NCBI GenBank assembly: GCA_003116975.1
Contig: BGKB01000259.1
Span: forward strand, 1-61,090
Source of the DNA: Aurantiochytrium sp. KH105
Lineage: Eukaryota; Sar; Bigyra; Thraustochytrida; Thraustochytriidae
Reading direction: 5' to 3'
DNA: 61,090 bases
Shown one piece after another: positions 39,301-48,675 of this stretch. Numbering within the stretch: the first letter of the stretch is position 1; every line of letters begins with the position of its first letter. The notes under the pieces were generated by a model. The model ran no database searches. It was not told where the DNA came from and saw nothing but the letters and a program-made list of their open reading frames with translations. The position numbers were made by a program, and so were the translations under genes.

Positions 39301-39948
39301 CTATGTTTCGACGAGTTCACCGATGAACACTTTTTCGCGAACGAGGATACCTTTGCTGTATCGCGTGCGCATCCGTTGGACCCGTTTTGGTCGCTACTTC
39401 TTGATGCCGAGCGCGTGCTTGGGGCACGTGATAGCTCTGCGACCGCGGGTGAAGCTTGGGTCAGCTTTTACGACGAAGACGAGGACGTGTACTTTTACGA
39501 GTTCTCTTCGGCCGTGACACGCTATGAATTGCCAGAAGACGTGGGCTCCATGACTGCCCCGGCAGTCGTTCGGGCTGGGTGCTGTGGGGCTAGTTCAAGC
39601 GCGCAGGACACGGAGACGGAGCGCACGAGCACGGAGGCACTTGCTCAACGGGAGGCTGATGCATTTCGGTTGAGTCTGTGGGCTGAGCTCGATGCAGTGG
39701 ATGACTTGGAAAGCCCGCAAGATCGTGCGCGCGCTCCATTGGCTCGGCTTTTGGCCTGGCCGTTCTCGCAGATGCTTGGCAAGCTTGACCTGATAAAGCT
39801 TACCGTACTCCTCGACTGGCTGGTGGAGCCTTGCACGGTTGCTTTGGAGGCCGCAAAGCGTACACGAAGCGGATTACGGTCTGCAGTGCAGGCTCGAAGA
39901 GACGCAGCGGAGCAGCTTACCAAGCACATTACGCTTCGCAGTCACTGA
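36374..39948 (+). CDS. Large protein with CEP164-type WW modules (spliced)
   Basis: Read as join(36374..36546, 36624..39948), 1,165 residues. The junction restores frame (AT+G gives Met) and links a short charged first exon to LAIEEAGEENLGD. Residues about 230-420 contain paired helices that resemble EF-hand folds, but good calcium loops are not evident. Two copies of a CEP164-like module follow. The first (about 610-695) is an LGMDPEQDKAWLWLAEECL helix, then PLPKGW, VFYWRRDD and TQWEHPLDPFF. The second (about 908-980) is LGISLPGEAHLMWIAKAA, PIPPRW, EHFFANED and AHPLDPFW. A third, degenerate WW-like hairpin is at about 1000-1031 (WVSFYDEDEDVYFYE). In CEP164 this module sits at the distal appendages of basal bodies and recruits TTBK2. 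The link to cilia is by homology plus nearby axonemal genes. Other EF-hand/WW proteins of protists are the main alternative. Confidence 0.7.
36547..36623 (+). other. Intron of the WW-domain gene
   Basis: 77 nt, donor GTAAGT, acceptor CGAACGCAG, branch-site match GCTAACAC about 25 nt before the acceptor. The unspliced frame hits TAA at 36548-36550. Confidence 0.8.
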
Positions 39949-40214
39949 AAGATGAATCAAGAGTGGCAAATAGGCAGGACATGAATGAACACAGTGTTGC
40001 AAATGATTTGTTTCGCAAATAAGCTAGTAAAATTCACGAGGAGGCTAGACAGAAATGACAGAAATGAACACAAGGGCGGGCGAGCTTTTCTCTCTATTGT
40101 CACCAAGCTACATTGGGGTGAGAAAAGTCGCAGCGCGTCGGAGGAGCACGTGTGGCACGTTCCGTAATAGAAGGTGTATATTGCAGAGATATAGTGAGCG
40201 GGAAGCGAGGACGT

Positions 40215-40895
40215 TTAAGCGCCGAGAGTGAGAGACTGGACGGTCTCGATGAGGTCACGCGGAGTTTTACCCGACTTGAGCTTTTCACGCACATCGCGTG
40301 CGAGGACGCTGGAGTTCTTGGTGGTTCTCCCGCCGGCCCCACAGCTCTTTTTCCCCTCGATCGCTGCGGAACCGGCAGAGAAGGCTGACGAGGACGAGGA
40401 GGCTGACGAGGTCGAGAGTCCTGAGGAGGTTCTGGACAGAGGCTCCTCGTCTTTTTCCTCTTCTTGGTTGCTCTTGTTCGGGCTCTGCGTGTTGGCGTAG
40501 AGGTTGTCCCACATTTTCTGGAGAAAGGCATTCTCCTGGCCGGCGATGGGCCGCGGCGGTACGCGCGAGCTGCTCGAGGCAACGACGGGCTCGGGTCCAG
40601 CGTCTACGCGAAGCTGCGCGACCTGCTTGCACTCTTGGAGCGCCTCAGTGATGGACGCGACTGAAGCCGGGGCGTAGAGCTTGACGGGGTCTTGGCCTGC
40701 GACCTGTCTGCGCAGTTCTTCGCTCGAGCACGTGACCGTCCTGGGCCTGCGCCGCCTCCGGTTGGGCTTGGCGACGCTTGCGAGCTTGGCCTTGGCCTTC
40801 TTCACGCTCACCACGCCGGCGAGCGCTGACGAGAAGAGTGACACCATTTCCGCAAGCTTCTCGATGGTCTGGTCTGCGCGCACGAGCACGAGCAT
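40215..40895 (-). CDS. Small protein of unknown function
   Basis: 226 residues, not recognised. The N-terminus (about 1-30) is a probable amphipathic helix (RADQTIEKLAEMVSLFSSAL), followed by a basic patch (KKAKAKLASVAKPNRRRRRPR) that could direct the protein to the nucleus or bind nucleic acid. The middle has IAGQENAFLQKMWDNLYANT, then a Ser-rich low-complexity stretch, and the C-terminus ends with a helical VREKLKSGKTPRDLIETVQSL. Start ATG at 40895 is the first in frame after low-complexity DNA. The region upstream is repetitive, so a spliced upstream exon cannot be excluded. The stop lies 266 bp from the convergent WW-protein gene. Confidence 0.5.
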   Translation of the reverse strand: MLVLVRADQTIEKLAEMVSLFSSALAGVVSVKKAKAKLASVAKPNRRRRRPRTVTCSSEELRRQVAGQDPVKLYAPASVASITEALQECKQVAQLRVDAGPEPVVASSSSRVPPRPIAGQENAFLQKMWDNLYANTQSPNKSNQEEEKDEEPLSRTSSGLSTSSASSSSSAFSAGSAAIEGKKSCGAGGRTTKNSSVLARDVREKLKSGKTPRDLIETVQSLTLGA

Positions 40896-41097
40896 CTCCG
40901 GGTGCCGCTCGTGCAGAGCTAGCTGGCCTCCCTCTCTCCGCTTTCTTTCCAAGTTTGCTGTCCGCGCTCGCCGCGCCGCAGGCGTCGGTCGCGCAGTGCG
41001 CGCGTGTATGTATGTATGTATACCTTCGAGACCGCGTCCAGCGCGCGCGCGGTTCTTAATTGGCTGTTTGGTTTCTGCCAATGACGTGGTCCGTGCC

Positions 41098-41335
41098 GAG
41101 AGTGGAAAGAAAGAAAACAGAAACAGAAAGAAAAGAAAAGCAAAGAAAAGAAAAGAAAAGAAAAGAAAAGAACAGGGGAAGCGCAGGAAACGGAAGAAGC
41201 CGAAGCTCCCAAAGCGGAAAAGCAAGAAAGAAAAAGAAAAAGAAAAGAAGGAAAGAAAGAAAGGAAGGGAGAAGAAACTGGAAAGGAAGGCCGCGGAGAA
41301 GGGGAGCGAGAGGCGAAAGGAAAGGAAGACCCGGA
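41098..41335. repeat. Purine-rich (AAAAG/GAAA) tract
   Basis: About 240 bp of nearly pure purine on the + strand, mostly AAAAG, GAAA and GGAAG units. Such tracts can form triplex DNA and often evade accurate assembly. Confidence 0.8.
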
Positions 41336-41380
41336 GGACGGACACCGTGCACGCGCCGCGCTGGCCACCGAAGAAGGCCT

Positions 41381-41418
41381 CGCTTGCTCGCTTGCTCGCT
41401 TGCTCGCTTGCTCGCTTG
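41381..41418. repeat. GCTTGCTC octamer array
   Basis: Nearly five tandem octamer units of GCTTGCTC in gene-poor DNA. Confidence 0.85.
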
Positions 41419-41629
41419 TTGGCGCAGTCGCTCGCCTACCTGTTGCGGCTGGCTTGGCTTTGCGTTGCGTTGCTTGCGCCACGCGCGGCGCGCGCGCGGA
41501 CTGGGCTCGCGCCCGCCCGCTGCAGCTGCAGCTGCTCCGGCCGCAGCAGCGACTGCGAGCTGTGATCTGTGATGGAATGGATGGGACGGGATGAATGAAG
41601 TGCGCCCCGAGGAGACGAGGCGCGCGGGC

Positions 41630-41664
41630 GAGGCAAGCGAGGCAAGCGAGGCAAGCGAGGCAAG
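41630..41664. repeat. GAGGCAAGC nonamer array
   Basis: About four tandem units of a nonamer GAGGCAAGC, followed by decayed copies. Confidence 0.8.
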
Positions 41665-42596
41665 AGCGACTTGGAGGCAACTTGAAGGCGAGGCAACTTG
41701 AGGCGAGGCAACTCGAAGGCAAGACGAGGCAAGGCGCAGCTCGCGGACAAGATGCGCTGAGATGCGATGTCTTGCGAATGCGCTGCGAAGCGAAGTCGTG
41801 GCTTGCGCCGCGCTGCTGCGCTGTCCCGCGCGGGGCGCGCGCCCTTTGCGCACACGCGGAGGCGCGGGGGCAGGAGGGTGTGCGGCGGAGCACGCAAGCG
41901 AGCAAGGGAGGCGCGCGTGCGGGCAGCGAAGTGGCGTGCGCCCCGCGCCGAGACTCGACTGCACCAGGCTCACTGTATGGCCGGCCGTGTGCAGAGAGAG
42001 GGAGCGCGTGCAGGAAGGCTGTGTGGCCGCGACACCTCGCGAGCGCTGGCCAGCCCCCGCGGGCGAGTCTCTTGGCACACCGGCACGCACGCATACCTGC
42101 GCACGTCGCCGTGGTCGCGTCCACGCGCACGCGCGGCAGCGTGCGCCCCGTGTGGAGCCAGAAAAATGTATGGGGTGGATGGATGGGTGGATGGATGAGC
42201 AGCGGGATGGGATGAAATGGTCGCGGCATCCAGCGCAGCTAGCTTGCAGCGTTCCTCCTCAGGCCCGGTCGTCCCGAGTCCGCGCCGCGAGCGGACCTGC
42301 GTCTGGAGCTGCTGCTGCTGCTGCTGCTACTCGAGACCGAAGCCGCGGACTCTCTCTCTCGAAGAGCGGCAACTTCCGCTCAAGAAGCAGCGAGGCCAGC
42401 TGCTGCTGCGAGACAGCTTTTCTCGCAGACGCTCTCGCTCCCTAGCTCCCTAGGAGCTCCCAAGGGTGGGCGGCGCGAGCATAAAGCAGCGAGCTGCTGC
42501 GACTGCGAGCTTCAGCACGGCGGGCGCCACGAGTGCTGGTCGTGATGCGAGGCGATCGCCGCGGCCGTCGGAGGCGTGATCGGTGCGAGTGAAGCG

Positions 42597-42624
42597 TGAT
42601 CGATCGATCGATCGGTCGATCGAT
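42597..42624. repeat. GATC tetramer array
   Basis: About seven units of GATC with one substitution. Palindromic, so it reads the same on both strands. Confidence 0.85.
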
Positions 42625-43524
42625 AGGCGAAGCTTGGCCACGAGGCGTGATGTGATGACTTGCTTTGCGAGCGAAATTTTTTCTTTTTCACTTCTCGGTG
42701 AGACCTCACCGTAAGCGATGACCCTCAACCGTGAGCGGCTGCAGCGCGTCCTCATTGTAACCAACGAGTCCCTGGTGTAAGACAACACCACCCACCACTC
42801 ACTCACAGTCACCATCACTGGCGGGCAGGTCCACTGCTGGCCCTAAATCCACCCTTGGGGCCGGCCCAATCGATGGTTGCCAACGATGCATTCATCTTCT
42901 TGCCGTTGCCGCTTGAGGAAGACGCTGCGGCGGATGGCCCTTTCTTTTGTCTCATGGACATCGCGGCTCATAAGCAGCAGCAGCAGCAGTATAGCTGTCT
43001 GTGCCTTCGTACGCCTTTTTCGTGCAGGGAAACACACACTGGCATGGTTGGTTGTAGTTCTCCGCGAAAGAAGAAGAAGAAGAAGGAGGACACCATCCAT
43101 CCACATCACCGCCATCACGATCACGACCTTGGGACCATCCCTTGCAGAGCCTCCCTCCGAGTCTCTCCCGGTAACTCTCGAACTTGAAGATGAAGGCGAA
43201 GGCGAAGCTATGTGCTTAATGATGCATGCTGCTGCTGCTGCTGCTGCTGCGGTTTCTGGCTCATGAGAACTCAACGCGCCGCAGTGCATTCACATTGTTA
43301 CTTATTCTATGTTGGATGATGGGCAGTCTCGGGAAGGCTTCGTATCGCCGGCAGAGGCGCGCGCCCCCCGCGGTGCAGTCGCCATGCCGCGGCCGCAGCG
43401 ACGCGGGCCGGACCGCGCCGGACCACCCACCCGTCCTCCCGATCGCAGTCGCTGTCGCTGTCGCTGTCGCCACCCAGCCCGCTGTCGGCGACCGTTGGCG
43501 GGACGGGCACGGGAGGAAGGGACT

Positions 43525-43556
43525 GGACGAGACGAGACGAGACGAGACGAGACGAG
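43525..43556. repeat. GACGA pentamer array
   Basis: About six tandem GACGA units in gene-poor DNA. Confidence 0.85.
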
Positions 43557-44160
43557 CTGTGATGGGACTGCAATTTGGGTGGCTGGGATCGCGCGCACAC
43601 ACCCCACGAAAACACAAGGCCGGTTGTAATAACTCCCCCACGGCCCAACTGCCGCCCCCGCCAGCCAGCCATACCAGCCAGCCAACCAGCCACACCACAG
43701 CCGCAAGGCAGAGCAAGCAACGGCAAGCAAGCAATGGTTCCGAGATGTGTTGCGCGCACGTTGCTCGCACGGCTCTCGGCCGAGAGCGGCTCGAGAGAAT
43801 GAGGCGTTGCGTTGTGCGGAAAAACTGCGGGAACAAGCCGGACCACCCTATACTTTCCACAGCCACTCGCTTTTGGGCGACCGCGATGGCGAGCCGTAGC
43901 CAGCCACCATGGCCACAGCCACTGCCACAAAGTGCCACCAGTGCTGTCGCCCTGGTCGTCTGCGCGTCGGCAGCTGCAGCGACAAATTCTCGCTCTCGGC
44001 ATGGCAAGACCGAACGAAGAATAGAAGTGCAGAGCTAAGCAGAGCTGAGCAGAGCAGCCATTTGCAAGAAAATAACTCTCACTGTCAAGACAAATTAGTT
44101 TGGGAAATCAAGAGCCGGAAACGCCTCTTTCGCTCTCTCTTCCGCTCGCGTTTGGCTGGC

Positions 44161-45386
44161 CGTGAATAGAGTTTTTTTATTTATTTGTAAGATGACAAAA
44201 GTGGGCCGGCCTTCAACGTTCCGCTCCGTCCTCCATCAACGGCGAACCTTTCCACTTGTGCTAGGCGTTCTACGAAGTGCTCTCAGAACCGGTGCATCGA
44301 GAGCAAAATTATCAAGAGTGAAGATGGAACGCTGTGCAATTTGCTCAAGCTGAGTAAATCGCTCGAGCTACGCATTTTACTCATGATAGAAAGCTGCGCA
44401 AGAAAGATGCTGGTTATGAAAAGCTATGCGAGATGATGCTTCGAAGAGACAGCACTGCCGCCTGTATTGCCGATACCAGACATGCCGACGCCGAGGATGC
44501 CGTTCAAGCTGTAGCCAGAAGAGTGGCTTCGCTGGTAAATGCCAGGATTGTTGGTGGGCGCGGCTCGCGGTTGCGCGACGGGAGCAAGCGGTACGCTCGG
44601 CTTGACCTTTTCGCGAACCTCTGCAAGTTCGACTTTCCTCGCCTCGTAATAGCCATTGCAGAGATAGATGATCTCATGTACGAAGTTGAACGAAACATCT
44701 CATGTCTCGTACGAGCGAACAGTCGTATTTTGACTGACGGCGAGCATTCAACTTACTGATCATGTTGTTCAAGGCCTCCAAAGAAGAGGACACGCCTACT
44801 CCATTCTCCAATCCTTGGCTCATTGGCAAATGGACAAGGCTGTTCTGCCTCGAAAAGCGAGGTTGCGCTGCTGCTGCAATTTTCGGAGCCTTCAAGCCTG
44901 ACCTCGCCTCGCTTCATAGAACCTCGCGCCACGTTGTTCTTTGTAGCAGGCATTTTTAAAATACAGTCATCCCTCTCTCTTGTTTTCCCATTCGCAACAA
45001 GCACGAGCTCTTGGTCACCACCATTTCCGTGCATTTTTTATTTTTTTTTACTACGTCGTGTGTCGATCGACAACAGGGCTCTTCCTTCTTATTTATCTTT
45101 TCTTTTTGGACCATGGTAGCCTAGCCCCTGCGTCGCCAAACATAGGCTATGCCGCGTCGTCACCATGGCATTCACCTCTCCTCAATGCATTCGATGGATG
45201 AGCGGATTGCGATGATCTTTTGCCTGCTACATCGCCTCCGAAGTAACTTTGGATGTCTGTGTGGGTTGTCTGTTGAAAAAATGAGGATGAGGAGTGAAGT
45301 GGCAAACAGACAGACAGACACACGTGGCAATCACCCCTTGTGTCACCCACCCCGTATACAAGCGCGTTGTACGCGCGCGCGGAACG
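44161..45386. other. Gene-poor region, part 3, with RABL3 relic
   Basis: Lower GC than the two stretches to the left. The only recognisable content is the 187-bp RABL3-derived segment at 44440-44626. The right end (45,290-45,386) is the promoter and leader of the CCCH/Smr gene, with CAGA repeats at 45,308-45,322. Confidence 0.55.
44440..44626 (-). pseudogene. Displaced internal fragment of RABL3
   Basis: Bases 44440-44626 match 14806-14992 without indels and with six substitutions by my count, about 97% identity. The matched part encodes the second lineage-specific insert of the RABL3-like GTPase and a little of the preceding helix (coding strand minus in both). Three of the six changes would be silent and three would alter the residue (Ile to Val, Ala to Thr, Gly to Ser). 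Neither flank shows RABL3 sequence, and no P-loop or other GTPase motif is present, so the copy is not a functional gene. Confidence 0.85.
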
Positions 45387-47090
45387 ATGGGCCCCAAACG
45401 GGAGCAGGTACGTAGACAGAGGACCCGGCCGCGGTGTCACGCAGCACGCGCGTCCTCGTTACGCGGCGCACTGCAAAAGCCAAAGATATCGATTGCAGCA
45501 CGCAAGAACAACAAGCTTGATCGGGGGCGACCTGGCGCAAAGGCGACCACGCGTGAGGAGCGGCCAGTGCTGCGCAAAGAAAGATGAATGAGCAAAAGCA
45601 GCAAATGACACCTTTGCACTAACGACGAATCCCTTGTGCAGCGTATGCCAATGTGCACATACGGTCTCGCGTGCAAGCGCAAAGGCTGTGCTTACAGGCA
45701 CCCCACGAAACACGTTGTAAACGAAGATGTTGTTTGCATGCCTTTTCTCACTGGGAACTGTCTCTTTGGCAACAAATGCCGCAACAAACATGTGTCTCCC
45801 GAGGAGAAGGCTGCGCTTCTTGCCAAGTTCTCGGCCAAACCGTGCCGATTTGGCGCGCACTGCCGGACCGAGGGTTGTCTCTACAAGCATCCTGGCGATG
45901 CCAAGCGTCTCAACACTGCATCTTCGCCCTCGGACGCCGATCTGGCCGCACGTCTTGCAAGCCAAGACCGACAAAAGCAAGCATACGAAGCTGCCTTGCA
46001 GGCTCACCAGCGCCAGATGGATGCCTTGCAAAATCAGCACCAGCAGCAACATCAGTATCAGCAGCACCAGCAATATCAACAGTACCAACAGTGCCAGGAT
46101 TACGACAATCAATATCAGTATCAAAATCAACAAGAGCATCAGCAGCCCTTTGACAAGATAGAACAGACGCAGCAGCCGTACGCTTACGGGGTGGAGTATG
46201 GCCAAGGGTTTTATCAGCACGAAGGTGCTGTATCACAACCCGCGGGCTCATTTGTGCAGGCATCGACCGAGACGAATCCTTGGGGTTCGTCGCCCTCAGG
46301 CTCCAACGCTGACTTTGGGCCTGATGGATCGCCATGGGCCACCTCGGGTAAAGACTACTTTGCTGCCAGTTCTCAGCCATGGGGCCCTCCCCCGGCCAGC
46401 GACCTCCAGGCAAGCGCGTCGGCGCAGTCATCGTCTTCATTGCTTGCGTCGGCCTCACCCCTTCTTTCCTCTGCATCACCGGCCTCGGCGCCTGCTAACC
46501 CTTGGGCTGCGCAGGACATGCCAACGCCAGCTGAAGCTATTCAGATGCCCAGTTTGCCCCCACGAGACCCAGTTGACGAAGTGACCATGACAATGGCTCA
46601 GAGGCTCAAGATGAGCGCCGCGCACAAGACCGGGTCCGAGGACACCACGACAAGTGAATTGGCCTCTGAATCCAGTCGTGCGAAGGCGGTACGCACGAAA
46701 CGAATCCCCCAAGAACTTTGGGTCGACGCCGCTGCGCGAAATGCGAGCACCTTTGATATTCCAGATCCAATTCAGCGCTTTCATGAGGCAAATAGTGTGC
46801 ACACGCACCGTGGCGTGCTCGATTTGCATTTCCAATCTGCATACACTTATGAAGTCGTTTTGGATAAAATCCTCCCGACCTCTCCCTTTTACGAGGTGGA
46901 CACGGAGCACCCGGACGCGAATTCTGGCTACGTTTGGGTAGTCACGGGCTCGGGCCATCACACAACACAACGACTATACAAGCTTTTCGATCAGGTTCGC
47001 GACTACCTTGACAGAAAAGGCTACACATACATGATCGGCAAAGATAGAAACGGGCATCAAGGCGCTTTTTACGTACGGCTAAGACGATGA
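45387..47090 (+). CDS. CCCH zinc-finger and Smr domain protein (spliced)
   Basis: Read as join(45387..45407, 45642..47090), 489 residues. The first exon is only 21 nt (MGPKREQ) and joins in phase 0. Three CCCH fingers open the protein: C-x5-C-x4-C-x3-H, C-x7-C-x5-C-x3-H and C-x5-C-x4-C-x3-H, spacings like the Nab2/ZC3H14 poly(A)-binding class. A Gln/Tyr-rich low-complexity segment (about 125-190) and a Ser/Ala/Pro-rich segment follow. The C-terminal 95 residues are an Smr domain: VLDLHFQSAYTYEVVLDKIL, VVTGSGHHT (usual TGxGxHS), and GHQGAFYVRL. Smr domains are often RNA endonucleases acting in mRNA surveillance. Together the parts suggest an RNA-decay factor that binds A-rich RNA and cleaves it. 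Activity is inferred only. Confidence 0.8.
45408..45641 (+). other. Intron of the CCCH/Smr gene
   Basis: 234 nt, donor CAG|GTACGT, acceptor CCCTTGTGCAG, branch-site match CACTAACG about 20 nt before the acceptor. It separates a seven-codon first exon from the rest. Confidence 0.75.
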
Positions 47091-47403
47091 TAAAGATTTT
47101 AAGCACCTTTGCGAGTTTTGACCGATTCCCGTCTTGCAGCCTGCCAGAGAGTACCGAAATGCCGGAAAGGGACCTGACCTGCTCTTGGCTCACTCTCATT
47201 TTCCTCTTGACTCGACGTTTAGCTGGGGTGACTTTTGACTCAGGATTGAGGGCTCAAAATCGAGGACAGCAGTTCGATGGCTGGACCCAAGCGCATGCGT
47301 TCGGCAGAAAGTACTGTGGCACAAAGTGCGGAGTGAATGGAATGAAGCAGTAAGAAAATGGGGAAGAAAACGAAAGCAAAGAGTACAAGAAATGTGGGTT
47401 TTA
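47091..47403. other. Convergent spacer
   Basis: 313 bp between two 3' ends. No gene seen. Confidence 0.5.
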
Positions 47404-48042
47404 TTACAATAGAGTTTGCATGAAAGAAACTACGTGCGCAGGTACGTCATCGTCCGGCGATTGTTCCACGTCCCGAATGAGCACGCGAAGTTGAGCCTGT
47501 CGCGCCTCAAGTTCACGCACGCGCGCCGCAGGTTCCTTGAGCAGACTGGCAACCCGCTGTGCGAATTTGGCCTGCGAAGCAGCAGAGTCTACTTTTTCAC
47601 AAACGAGCTGCGGGCCCTCCGTGACCCTTCGACTTGCTGCAGGCGATTTGACGATCCTATTTGCGATGGACTGTCTCCATCGTGAGTCGTCAATCACCGT
47701 AAGCTCTTTTTTGATCTGCTGCGCCGTTGGTGAGGTCAGTCCAGCGCGAGCAAATTCCTCGAGCGTGTTTGCAAATTTGGCTGCTGCACGAGGTCGTTCT
47801 GCGATTGTTGGCGGAAGAACTCTCTCGCGGTCTTCGACCTCGAGGCCCGCGTCGATGGTCGTCGTACTCCAGCGAGTCCCTCTTCTTTTCTTGGCGCTCG
47901 CGTTGCTCTTTTTGCGCTCTTCGGCGTTTGTATGCTTGCCCTCTTGCGCATCATCTTGTTTTGCTCTCTCAGTGTTCCTCTCTTCCTTCAAGTTCGAGAC
48001 GGATGCCACATCCTGGACGTCTAGCAAGCCTTGCGAAAACAT
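47404..48042 (-). CDS. Small basic protein of unknown function
   Basis: 212 residues, not recognised. The first 60 residues are rich in Lys, Glu and Arg with a basic run KKRRGTRW that may be a nuclear signal. The remainder is mostly helical: LEEFARAGLTSPTAQQIKKEL, WRQSIANRIVKSP, and a C-terminal coiled-coil-like segment AARVRELEARQAQLRVLIRDVE ending in VSFMQTLL. Start ATG at 48042 is in frame and near the promoter-like spacer. Length, charge and helical ending would suit a small subunit of a larger complex, but no family can be named. Confidence 0.5.
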   Translation of the reverse strand: MFSQGLLDVQDVASVSNLKEERNTERAKQDDAQEGKHTNAEERKKSNASAKKRRGTRWSTTTIDAGLEVEDRERVLPPTIAERPRAAAKFANTLEEFARAGLTSPTAQQIKKELTVIDDSRWRQSIANRIVKSPAASRRVTEGPQLVCEKVDSAASQAKFAQRVASLLKEPAARVRELEARQAQLRVLIRDVEQSPDDDVPAHVVSFMQTLL

Positions 48043-48675
48043 CTTGGGTCGCGCAGACGTAGCCTGCGCTCACGGGTGCACGCAAAACTGTTCGCCACGG
48101 CTGCGTTCATATGATCCAATGATGAGTTCGACGTGTGACGATGGTCCGAGTCACTCACTGATCATCGAAACGGCTAACTTGGTCAAAAAAGACAGAATAA
48201 AAAACAAGAAAAAAAAAAGCAGGGAAAATTCGAGAGATTCGGCGTAAGGAGCGTGCGTGCGCGCGCGTTGTGGAGTGGACTCTACTAGGTCACAGTTAGG
48301 GTCTGTCTTTCAAAATATATCATCATGATAAATGCAGAGACCTCGACACACTTGACCGGTTTTCTTTACCTTGATCCTATCAATAATTCATTGGGAGAAG
48401 TGCTCAAGGACATTCAGGCGCGTGCACATTGCAACGACAAATATATTCTTCTTTCGAATGAGTCAAAGAACATATTGCGTGCTTCGCTGTCTGTCTTTTT
48501 TGACAGCCATTGAAACCCGACCACTTATGGAGGTGCAGCGGCATTTTCTGTGTGAGCATTATTGTCATCAGAGGAGAAAATGACGAAGAAAAAGATTACA
48601 TACACGGAAAGGTACTAGCAAGGGATGGTATCTTGGTAAATACCAGGGCCCGCGACGCGACTTTCGATATTTTTT
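48043..48675. other. Spacer upstream of the small basic protein gene
   Basis: 633 bp, AT-richer than neighbouring genes (A-run near 48,210). Holds the promoter of the gene to the left and the 3' end of the CCDC103-like gene. A 62-codon frame at 48325-48513 (+) has no recognisable feature and is not called. Confidence 0.5.

Larger units (their letters stand above)
40896..42450. other. Gene-poor low-complexity region, part 1
   Basis: No gene supported. Holds TATG repeats (41,005-41,024), a long purine-rich tract (41,098-41,335, + strand AAAAG and GAAA units), a GCTTGCTC array (41,381-41,418), GAGGCAAGC repeats (41,630-41,664), GGATGG repeats (42,172-42,200) and CTG repeats (42,308-42,330). Several overlapping frames of 140-430 codons are open on both strands, consistent with high GC rather than coding. 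Confidence 0.6.
42451..44160. other. Gene-poor low-complexity region, part 2
   Basis: No gene supported. Includes a GATC array (42,597-42,624), GCA/CAG runs (42,977-42,990), a GCT run (43,229-43,250), a GACGA array (43,525-43,556) and CAGC/CCAGC repeats (43,655-43,700). Open frames overlap on both strands with no recognisable domain. Confidence 0.55.

Noticed and set aside
40919..42229. Frames of 340-430 codons on the minus strand in the gene-poor region
   Set aside because: Translations are Arg/Ser/Phe/Leu low complexity made from purine tracts and microsatellites, with competing open frames in the same interval.
43226..44038. 270-codon frame on the plus strand, with overlapping minus-strand frames
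   Set aside because: It spans GCT, GACGA and CAGC repeats and has no domain; equal-length frames exist on the other strand.
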